Assembly (NCBI GenBank): GCA_008015855.1
Contig: SSGK01000016.1
Coordinates: forward strand, 1 to 7,828
Direction: 5' to 3'
From: Candidatus Altimarinota bacterium
Lineage (GTDB): Bacteria; Patescibacteriota; Gracilibacteria; BD1-5; UBA2023
Length of the DNA stretch: 7,828 nucleotides
Under the pieces are notes generated by a model that was not told the origin of the DNA, did not search any database, and saw nothing but the letters and a program-made list of their open reading frames with translations. Position numbers and translations under genes: made by a program. Positions 1-7,010 of this stretch are shown here, one piece after another (the first letter of the stretch is position 1; each line of letters begins with the position of its first letter).

Positions 1-84
1 GTTTTTTGTCAAAATCAGAAATAGTAATATCTCCGTTTTCCAATGCGACACGTATATCCTTATCTGAGAGGTACATAAAAATAA
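1..84 (-). repeat. Left arm of a perfect 84-base inverted repeat, a copy of the dcd 5' end
   Basis: Every base k from 1 to 84 is complementary to base 283-k, so this stretch is an exact reverse complement of 199-282. Pairing stops at 85/198. The arm may continue left of the window. On the minus strand it carries the dcd start codon (at 76) and the first 25 codons of dcd, open to the window edge. It could therefore be the start of a second, divergent dcd copy, a dcd fragment, or a chimeric join at a contig end. The identity is exact and includes the bases just before the ATG, so the copy is either very recent or artificial. Confidence 0.95.
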
Positions 85-97
85 GTTAGTTGTATGA

Positions 98-125
98 ATT
101 ATAGGATAATTTTCTTAGAAAACAA
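98..125 (-). promoter_or_regulatory. Possible promoter facing the left repeat arm
   Basis: On the minus strand TTGTTT (125-120) is followed after 16 bases by TATAAT (103-98), 21 bases before the copied ATG at 76. The -35 matches only half of the consensus and the region is AT-rich, so chance is possible. It is noted because it would let the inverted dcd copy be transcribed. Confidence 0.3.
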
Positions 126-184
126 GTATTCCTAATATACTTTTCAAACGCCAGCCCCAGAGAGATAATATGCAATAATCTTTT

Positions 185-190
185 TATAAT
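185..190 (+). promoter_or_regulatory. Putative -10 box of dcd
   Basis: A perfect TATAAT ends 16 bases before the dcd ATG. I see no convincing -35 at the right distance. Transcription starting about 7 bases downstream would leave a leader of only about 10 bases. Confidence 0.45.
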
Positions 191-198
191 CCCAACCA

Positions 199-282
199 TT
201 ATTTTTATGTACCTCTCAGATAAGGATATACGTGTCGCATTGGAAAACGGAGATATTACTATTTCTGATTTTGACAAAAAAC
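199..282 (+). repeat. Right arm of the 84-base inverted repeat
   Basis: Exact reverse complement of bases 1-84. It covers the last 8 bases before dcd and its first 25 codons. Because this arm lies inside an intact, conserved gene, it is the likely original and the left arm the copy. Confidence 0.95.
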
Positions 283-752
283 GACTCCAACCAGCGAGTT
301 ATGATATTCGTCTCGGTGAGAAGTTTCTCGTTGTTCGTCCGTATTCCATTCCAAATATAGATCCAGTAAACAAGATTCTTCCTGAATATGAAGAAATTGT
401 TGTTACTCCGGAACAAGGATTTATCTTGAGACCAGGTGTTACGGTTCTTGGTACTTCGGTAGAAAAGTTTGGATCTGAGAAATATCTCATCCAGCTTTCT
501 GGAAAGAGCTCATTAGCCCGTATCGGTCTTATCGTACATAATACCGCATGACTCATTAATCCAGGACACTACCTCAATATTACCTTTGAGCTTGCTAATA
601 TGAATAGTGTTCCCATTATTCTCCGTCCAGGAATGGATATAGCACAACTTCTTTTCTCAGAAATGACATCTCCTCCAGAGCAGGATTATAGAAAAACAGG
701 ACGCTATTGAGAAGGGGCGGATAACCTGATTTGATACGTTGAAAAACAGTAG
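207..752 (+). CDS. dcd: dCTP deaminase
   Basis: Deaminates dCTP to dUTP, the cytosolic entry to dTTP synthesis used when dCMP deaminase is absent. The 181 residues are the normal length for the family. Visible landmarks are SYDIRLG (31-37), SGKSSLARIG (98-107), HNTAG (111-115), the ITFELAN segment with the expected catalytic Glu128, and PGMDIAQLLF (141-150). Three TGA codons (549, 708, 732) are read as Gly; the first is the glycine of the conserved TAG-x-I-x-PG stretch. The gene ends at TAG. The start is the first ATG of the frame, with no Shine-Dalgarno. The segment around residues 108-130 resembles bifunctional deaminase/dUTPases such as the mycobacterial enzyme, but a separate dUTPase follows directly. 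Whether this one also releases dUMP cannot be read from the sequence. The first 25 codons lie in the inverted repeat. Confidence 0.95.
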
Positions 753-759
753 AAAAGTA

Positions 760-787
760 ATGACAAATCGAAAGGAATACATATAAT
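760..787 (+). promoter_or_regulatory. Promoter for dut, embedded in the dcd terminator
   Basis: ATGACA (760-765, 5 of 6 matches to the -35 consensus) is followed after 16 bases by a perfect TATAAT (782-787). The start site would fall near 794, giving a leader of about 24 bases before the dut ATG at 818. The -10 box lies in the loop and first paired base of the terminator hairpin. Confidence 0.55.
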
Positions 788-810
788 CCTTTCGATTATT
801 TTTTTATCTT
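766..810 (+). terminator. Rho-independent terminator after dcd
   Basis: Perfect 11-bp stem (766-776 with 787-797), 10-base loop, then a T-rich run from 798. It begins 13 bases after the dcd stop and separates dcd from the dut-thyA-tmk-exonuclease unit. Confidence 0.85.
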
Positions 811-817
811 TTTTGCT

Positions 818-1246
818 ATGCAGGTTCGAATGAAGAATGTTTCTGGAAAGTCTTTGGAATATAAAACTCCCGGTGCTTGTGCATTTGATTGTGAAGCACT
901 TGAGGATGTGGTATTTGCTCCTGGTGAATGGAAATTAGTTGATACTGGAACAGTAGTTGCTACTCCTGAAGGATACTGCTTGGTTATCGCTCCTCGTTCG
1001 GGAACATTTAAGAATTATGGACTCATGCAGGTGAATAGTATTGGAATTATTGACCAAGACTATTGTGGGGATGCTGATACTATAAAGTTTGCTTACATCA
1101 ACATGAAAAAAGAAGAAGTGGTTATTAAGAAGGGAGAACGTATTGGGCAGGGAATGTTTGTAAAGATTGAAAAACCAGAATTTATTCTAGTAGACGAAAT
1201 GGGTGAGAAGAATCGTGGTTGATTTGGTACGACAGGACTCCAATAA
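818..1246 (+). CDS. dut: dUTP diphosphatase (trimeric dUTPase)
   Basis: Hydrolyses dUTP to dUMP and PPi, which supplies thymidylate synthase and keeps uracil out of DNA. At 142 residues it has the usual length of the homotrimeric family. The motifs can be followed: motif 1 around GACAFDCEA (19-27), motif 2 PRSG (59-62), motif 3 GIIDQDYCGD (76-85) with the catalytic Asp79, motif 4 GERIGQGMF (106-114), and the flexible C-terminal motif 5 RGGFGTTG (133-140). The single TGA (1220) encodes Gly135 inside motif 5; reading it as stop would remove the arm needed for catalysis. The gene uses TGA for only 1 of its 16 glycines, fewer than its neighbours. First gene of the probable dut-thyA-tmk-exonuclease operon. 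Confidence 0.95.
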
Positions 1247-1273
1247 TACTTATTATTTTTAAATTCCTTGTAT

Positions 1274-2152
<879 letters not shown>

Positions 2153-2161
2153 ATTTTATTT

Positions 2162-2788
2162 ATGTATATTGTTTTTGAGTGAATAGTTGGATCAGGAAAA
2201 TCAACACAGTCAAAAAATCTCGTGGAATATCTTCGTCAGACTTATCCAGATCGAGAAGTGATTCATGTTCGAGAACCTGGATCAACTCCGATTGCCGAAG
2301 ATATTCGATATCTTTGCCAGTGAAAGGAATGGGAAGATGAGGAAATGCATCCTCTCACGAATGCATATCTCTATGCCGCTGCTCGTGCTCAGACATTACA
2401 CACAGTTGTCGAACCAGCTCTTCGAGCTGGTAAGATTGTTGTATCAGATCGCTCTTTTCTTTCATCCCTCGCATATCAATGAGAGGCACAGTGACTCTGA
2501 TTTGATACGGTTCTTGATGTTAATAAGAGTGCTATAGAATGAGTTCTTCCTGATGTGGTACTTTATATGGATATTCCTGTTGAAACTGCTCTTGCTCGCA
2601 CTTTTGATGCAGTAGGAGATAAGTGGGAAAAAATGGGAAAAGAATTCTTTGAATATATTGTTACCGGATATCGTAAATCTGCGAACCTTGATATCCTTCG
2701 CTGACGTTTTGAATTTATCGATGCAACAGGAACAAAGGAGGATATTTTTCAAACTATTACGGAATGTATTCATTCCAGATTTCAATAA
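2162..2788 (+). CDS. tmk: Thymidylate (dTMP) kinase
   Basis: Phosphorylates dTMP to dTDP with ATP, the step after ThyA. The 208 residues match the family. Visible are a P-loop GIVGSGKST (7-15), the [13 protein letters not shown] segment (38-49, usually REPGGTP), the DR motif in [13 protein letters not shown] (95-107), and a lid region around residues 146-170. Position 9 of the P-loop is Val where most family members have Asp, a mild oddity; the Lys-Ser/Thr core is intact. Seven of 15 glycines are TGA, including Gly7 of the P-loop and Gly107 of AYQG. It starts 9 bases after the thyA stop and ends 6 bases before the next gene. Confidence 0.95.
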
Positions 2789-2794
2789 TGTATT

Positions 2795-3994
2795 ATGACT
2801 CATAAAAAATTTGTAATTATCGATGCATATAATCTGATCTATCGGATGTTTTATGCTGTTCCAGAAATGCATACGGATGATTGAGTTCCTGTAAATGCTG
2901 TCTATGGTGTGATTAAGATGTTAAAATCCCTCCATGATGAGTGATGAATTGATTATCTCGTAATTGCTGCTGATGGTCCTGGTAAGAATTTTCGTGCAGT
3001 GCATTATGAGGCATATAAATGAACTCGCGAAAGAATGCCAGATGATTTACGTGTTCAGATTGATATGATATTTGAATTGATTCATCTTTTACAGATTCCT
3101 GTGTTGATCGAGGAGTGATATGAAGCAGATGATATTATCGGATCTCTCGTTTCTGGTAAATTTTCGCAATCAGAGCAAAATCTTGATTTTATTATTATAT
3201 CTTCCGATAAAGATCTCTGTCAATTTGTTGGTGATAGGGTAATGGTATATGATGCTATGAAGCGCATCCATATACGAAAGGAATGAGTATATGATAAGTT
3301 TTGAGTCCCACCAGAACAAATTGTGGATTATCTTGCTATCTGTGGTGACACTTCGGATAACATTCCATGAATTCCTGGATTTTGACCAAAAAAGGCACAG
3401 TCTCTTTTGGGAACATATGGATCCCTTGATAATATCTATCTACATATTGAGGAGATTACAGGGAAGACTCGAGATACATTGATAGAATTTCGTGATCAAG
3501 CCTTTCTTTCTCAATTCCTTGCAAAGATATATACCCAACTTGATTGGGAGTCATCTCTCCTTGAAAATGCTGTTTTTCCAGGGGAATCATTCTGGAATCA
3601 GGAAATTATCGAACGATTGCAAGAATTGAAATTTAATTCACTCCTTCCATCTGATTATCAGACAAGTTATAAAGAAATCTCTCTCCTACCTATTGAGAAT
3701 GTTCAAACCCTTGAATCGTTTCAGTCGTTTCTTGGTTCGATTGAGGCGGCTCCTCAGGGGGAATTATTTATCGATATCTCATCCGGGAATCAGTCGATAC
3801 AGAAGGTTTCTATAGGATATGATGGAAAAATATACACCTTTCATCAGGCATTTTGGTGAGACTTATTCCAAGCGATTCTTTCATCGAAGCATCTGATTAC
3901 ATGATACGATATAAAAAAGGATATATTTCTTATGAAACAATACCTTCTTCTTCCACAACTTTCTGTGCCAGGCAATCAAAATAGTTTATTCTAA
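2795..3994 (+). CDS. PolA-type 5'-3' exonuclease (flap nuclease) with a degenerate 3'-5' exonuclease-like tail
   Basis: Residues 1 to about 280 are the FEN-like 5'-3' exonuclease found at the N-terminus of DNA polymerase I, which removes RNA primers and flaps. The metal-binding acids are present: Asp10 in the opening strand, Asp60, Glu110/Asp112/Asp113 in GYEADDIIG, Asp138/Asp140 in SSDKD, and Asp185/Asp188 in GDTSDNIPG, followed by the DNA-binding H3TH motif (IPGFGPKKA). Residues about 310-380 resemble the start of Pol I's 3'-5' exonuclease fold (GELFIDIS, then TGYDIKKDIF), but the usual D-x-E is D-I-S, so it is probably inactive. The 399-residue protein ends there and has no polymerase domain. 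Eleven of 29 glycines are TGA, two of them (192, 197) in the H3TH motif. Last gene of the dTTP operon. The start at 2795 is used because the ATG at 2788 soon hits a stop. Confidence 0.9.
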
Positions 3995-4021
3995 AAAAAT
4001 CCCCTTGTGAGGGGATTTTTT
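3994..4021. terminator. Bidirectional rho-independent terminator
   Basis: A 12-bp stem (3994-4005 with 4010-4021) around a TGTG loop has a GC-rich core (CCCC/GGGG) flanked by an A-run and a T-run, so a U-tract follows in either direction. It overlaps the TAA of the exonuclease gene and lies 12 bases beyond the stop of the convergent STAS gene, so it probably serves both. Confidence 0.9.
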
Positions 4022-4033
4022 ACAAGAATCAGC

Positions 4034-4384
4034 TTAGAGAAGTTGTTGGAGTGCCTTTTCTTCGGTTTCAAGAACGGTGATAATGCTTGTGATTCCTACG
4101 AGATCAAGTGTATCACGAACATTGCTTGATAGATAGCAGAGGTAAAACTTTCCTCCATTATCTTCCATGTTTTGATAAATATCAGCAACATATCCGATAG
4201 ATTTACTATTGAGATACATGAGCCCGATAAAGTTGAAGATAAGCTTCTTTGTTCCACTGGAAGCAATTTCTTGCTTAATGATAGTGAAAGTGTTGTCTAC
4301 ATTTGTTTCATCGAGTTCTCCATGGAATTCGAATATGAGAATGTCTCCGGCAACTTTTTTCTTTACGTTAATATGTGTTTGCAT
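4034..4384 (-). CDS. STAS-domain protein, anti-sigma-factor-antagonist type
   Basis: A 116-residue single STAS domain of the SpoIIAA/RsbV type. Proteins of this class bind an anti-sigma kinase and are switched off when it phosphorylates a serine. Seen here are the opening strand-turn DILIFEFHGELDETN (14-28), the central LIFNFIGLMYLNSKSIG (48-64) and the C-terminal LSSNVRDTLDLVGI (85-98). The switch motif, usually D-S-S/T-G, reads N-S-K-S (59-62), so Ser60 sits where the phosphorylated serine would be, but the flanking residues differ. No kinase, phosphatase or sigma factor lies nearby. It has no in-frame TGA among 8 glycines. It has its own promoter and shares the downstream terminator. The fold is secure; the partner is unknown. 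Confidence 0.8.
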   Translation of the reverse strand: MQTHINVKKKVAGDILIFEFHGELDETNVDNTFTIIKQEIASSGTKKLIFNFIGLMYLNSKSIGYVADIYQNMEDNGGKFYLCYLSSNVRDTLDLVGITSIITVLETEEKALQQLL

Positions 4385-4482
4385 AAGAAAAATGGTTTTA
4401 AATGAACAAACCCATTATATCATGATTACTTTTCTTGCGCAAATTTTTTTGTAAAAAAGTATTTTTGATTAGACTTTCACAC
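4385..4482. other. Divergent intergenic region between the STAS and fem-like genes
   Basis: 98 AT-rich bases. They contain the STAS promoter on the minus strand and the 8-base palindrome TTGCGCAA (4435-4442). For the plus-strand fem-like gene I see only weak -10 candidates (such as TATTTT at 4460-4465) and no clear promoter. Confidence 0.5.
4414..4442 (-). promoter_or_regulatory. Promoter of the STAS gene
   Basis: On the minus strand TTGCGC (4442-4437) is followed after exactly 17 bases by TATAAT (4419-4414), which is preceded by TGA to make an extended -10 (TGATATAAT). The start would lie near 4407, giving a leader of about 23 bases. The -35 is half of the palindrome TTGCGCAA, which might also be an operator. 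Confidence 0.65.
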
Positions 4483-5532
4483 ATGAAAACACATTTCTAC
4501 TCAATTTCTGAGATTCCAGAAGACCTCAAACAGCTCACATATTCACTCCAGAGAAAAACCAAATATAGTTCTCTTTGGCAAACGTTCGGTTGGCAGAGCA
4601 TGCTTTTTGAAAGTAAGCAAATCAGTTCATCCTATTTTTACGGGATGGGGGATGGAGATATTGTCGCGTATGCATGTATCGAGATTCGATCTCTCTGACT
4701 CTGATTTGAAGGGGCTTTTATAGTAGGAGGTCCTTATTTGAGTGAATCCTTATCAAACAATGAGAAGGATACATTCTTTCATTCTATGAAAGATGCTCTA
4801 CAGAAACAACTTCCAGGTATCCTCTTTCTCCAGTATGAATCACTTCAAGAAGACATATATTACTTTAAGAAACAGGCCCACAAGGCGTTTATAGAACCGT
4901 ATACACGATGCATTGACCTTACTCACAGTGAGGATGATATTCTTAATCAGATGCATGAGAAATGACGATACAATATCCGACTTGCCATCAAACGGGGTGT
5001 AACGGTAGAAAGAGTAGATGCTTCTCGAGAAAATATTGATACTTTCTTTCACCTTCTTCTTGAGACGACGAAGCGAGATGGTTTCGCACATAATTCACGA
5101 GCATACTATGAGTCTATGCTTCGATTTCTTGAGAGTGAAAATATGGGAGGCCTCTATTTTGCGTACAATCAAGAAAAAAAAGTGATTGCTGCTTGAATAT
5201 TTGCTTATCTTGGTAATACGGCTATTTATTATTATTGAGCATCTACGTCAGATTCTCAGGAACGAAAACATATGCCCGCATACCTCCTTCAGTGGCAGGC
5301 TATGCTTGATGGGAAGAAGTTTGGATGTAAGATCTATGACTTTCTCTGAATAGCTCCAGATGAAAGCACTCATCATCATCTTGCAGGAGTGACGGATTTT
5401 AAGAAAAAATTCGGATGATATACATGGGTATTTGATGCGAAGGGGATCTTTATATATCGATCCACAGCATATACCGCTTATAAAATCATCCGAACCATAA
5501 AACGAGGATTTTGATTGCTCCTTAGAAAGTAG
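4483..5532 (+). CDS. FemAB/FemX-family peptidyltransferase (GNAT-like)
   Basis: The 349 residues fit a FemABX protein. In characterised members these use aminoacyl-tRNA to add amino acids to the side chain of the cell-wall precursor (lipid II or UDP-MurNAc-pentapeptide) at the inner membrane face. The signature parts are MHEKGRYNIRLAIKRGV (157-173), typical of the first GNAT-like domain, and the second-domain stretch from YYYGAST (250-256) through LLQWQAM (268-274) to KIYDFLGI (283-290). The N-terminal WQTFGWQ (32-38) is also family-like. There is no signal peptide or obvious membrane segment. Eight of 26 glycines are TGA. The ATG at 4483 is preferred over an in-frame TTG at 4435, which would add 16 residues and place the start in the promoter region. 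The amino acid transferred cannot be told from the sequence. The end overlaps the next, convergent gene by 11 bases. Confidence 0.85.
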
Positions 5533-5884
5533 CCATAATGATCTCTTCTCGGATTACTACACCAATGTCTATCGACATACTTTTTGTATCGATGGGTTGA
5601 ATATCATTTGGATCACTGATTGGGTCAAAGTCTTTCTTGAAATGTCGTTCAAATTCATTGATGGATATGGTATGCTTCTTTCCATCGTACTGTACTTGCG
5701 TTGAAAAGTGGGAAAATAGAACCATTACACCGTCATCGACACTTACGATTTTAATGCGGAATTTGAGAGGTGAGAGGAATTTTATATCTTCAAAGTATCC
5801 ATCGTATACTTCTCATTCAAATGAGAATTCTTTCGAATCTCCTGAATAACTTGCGAGTAAATCTCAAACAGGGATAGTAAACAT
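5522..5884 (-). CDS. DUF177/YceD-like protein
   Basis: 120 residues after reading TGA at 5864-5866 and 5813-5815 as Gly. The layout resembles DUF177/YceD: an N-terminal IPVGDLL (4-10), a beta-rich middle with SPLKFRIKI (38-46), an acidic stretch (86-100), and the C-terminal block SIDIGVVIREEIIMA (104-118), close to the family pattern of an Asp-Leu/Ile-Gly helix followed by REE and hydrophobics. The paired cysteines of many members are missing. In many bacteria yceD sits beside rpmF (ribosomal protein L32) and is linked to 23S rRNA or ribosome maturation; no rpmF follows here. Last gene of the TPR-Nudix-YceD unit, starting 11 bases after the Nudix stop, with its 3' end overlapping the convergent fem-like gene. 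The assignment rests on pattern, not on a search. Confidence 0.6.
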
Positions 5885-5895
5885 AGTAGAATAGG

Positions 5896-6414
5896 TTATT
5901 TGCTAAGATAGAAACGTTCGATCATTTCCTTGAGTCCGCTTTTATACTTTGGTTCTTTTGGGTCGAGTAGTTTTTCATAGAGTTCTTCGGGGGTAAGCCA
6001 GAGACTTTCCGAGTGTTCTTTGGGGTTGATGCTGGGAGGAGTATCCGTTATGTACTCATAGAGTGCAGAGAAGAATCGTATATTGTAACCGATATCATTT
6101 TGGAGGAGCTTTCCGAGTGGACGAATATTTTCCGGATTTAGTATGATATTGATTTCTTCTTGTGACTCTCGAACGAGTCATTCTATGTAGGTTTCTCCAC
6201 TGGATACGTGTCCTCCAGCGCTAAAATCGAGTGCACCAGGGAACTTACTTTTTCAGAGATTTCTTCGAGGTATCCAGAGTTTTCACTCGGAATTCTTTAT
6301 AAAGAGAGAGGAGCTTCGTATGATTCATTTTCCCGTTCGATATGCCTCATCGATCGAGAGCCTATCAATGACTTCATCATCTTCATTTACGATATCAAGA
6401 AATTCTTGTTCCAT
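5896..6414 (-). CDS. Nudix hydrolase (YfcD / isopentenyl-diphosphate-isomerase-like branch)
   Basis: 172 residues. The Nudix box lies at 68-90: Gly68, Glu74, Arg82-Glu83 and Glu86-Glu87 fit GX5EX7REUXEE, so the metal-binding glutamates are present. Ser84 replaces the usual hydrophobic residue and Asn89 the late glycine. The N-terminal pattern EFLDIVNEDDEVI (4-16), then IIRSSSLFI, IPRRNLGKSKFPGALDFSAGGHV, is typical of the branch containing YfcD and type I IPP isomerase. The full catalytic set of the isomerase is not evident, so a hydrolase of unknown substrate is the safer call. Four of 12 glycines are TGA, including Gly79 within the Nudix box. It starts 4 bases after the TPR stop, so translation is probably coupled. 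No Shine-Dalgarno. Confidence 0.85.
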
Positions 6415-6418
6415 AATA

Positions 6419-6970
6419 TTAGAGTCATTGAAGTAAACGGAGCTCCATAATCCTGTCTTGTCGTCCTGCTTGTTTGAGGTACTTTTCCCCTTCTTCCATA
6501 TTGCCGTTTGACATGAGTGCTACTCAGAGATCTTCCATAATGAGTTCATCTTGTGGAGAGAAAGAGAGGGCCCTTCGGAGAATAGCGACTCACTTTGAGG
6601 TATCTCCGAGCATAACATAGCCCCATCCGAGATTTCGGAGTATTTCTGGATTATTTGGGAAGAGAACATTCGCTCGAGAAAGATAATCTACTCCTGTTTG
6701 ATATGATCATTTTGCGATAGCAATATACCCGAGTAGGTATGTTCATGTCGCTGATTCGTTATGAAGGGTTTGAGCTATTTGTATCATCTCATCGGCATGG
6801 GGTATATCATTCTCATAGAGATAGATATCAGCCATTTCTTCATAGAGTCTGTAGTCATCAGAGTTCTTAATAAGAGCCTCCTGTGCTATCTTCTTCGCTT
6901 CTTGATAGTTTCAGAGGTTTTTTTGTGATTCAATTGCTTCGATGTATTGGTCTATAGATGAGGGTATCAT
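6419..6970 (-). CDS. TPR-repeat protein
   Basis: A 183-residue, almost entirely alpha-helical protein of tandem tetratricopeptide repeats, which act as protein-binding scaffolds. Repeats can be seen at about 5-38 (QKNLGNYQEAKKIAQEAL), 39-72 (more diverged), 75-107 (GYIAIAKGSYQTGVDYLSRA), 108-141 (LGWGYVMLGDTSKGVAILRRAL, the best match) and 143-170 (LGVALMSNGNMEEGEKYLKQA). No signal peptide, membrane segment or enzymatic domain is present, so it is probably cytosolic; the partner is unknown. Six of 14 glycines are TGA. It is the first gene of the TPR-Nudix-YceD unit, and its promoter is so close that the mRNA may be leaderless. Confidence 0.85.
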
Positions 6971-6976
6971 GAAATG

Positions 6977-7003
6977 ATTATATACAAATGAAACTCTTTT
7001 CAA
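6977..7003 (-). promoter_or_regulatory. Promoter of the TPR-Nudix-YceD operon
   Basis: On the minus strand TTGAAA (7003-6998) is followed after a short 15-base spacer by TATAAT (6982-6977). Only 6 bases separate the -10 from the ATG at 6970, so transcription would start at or within a base or two of the start codon. I see no terminator after rlmN in the 40-base gap, so read-through from rlmN is also possible. Confidence 0.5.
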
Positions 7004-7010
7004 TAGGGTA

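Larger units (their letters stand above)
85..198. other. Spacer between the inverted-repeat arms; AT-rich intergenic DNA
   Basis: These 114 bases contain no plausible gene. A TATAAT faces right at 185-190 and another faces left at 103-98, each pointing at one copy of the dcd start. A weak hairpin (6-base arms at 124-129 and 137-142) is visible but has no U-tract. If both arms are real, this is a divergent promoter region. Confidence 0.6.

Noticed and set aside
124..142. Small hairpin between the inverted-repeat arms
   Set aside because: Only 6 AT-rich pairs and no U-tract; expected by chance in such DNA.
2462..2872. Minus-strand open frame of 136 codons
   Set aside because: Spans the tmk/exonuclease junction on the opposite strand, with no family features.
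4435..4482. Upstream TTG start for the fem-like gene
   Set aside because: It would put coding sequence over the shared promoter region and add a lysine-rich stretch unlike the family; the ATG at 4483 fits better.
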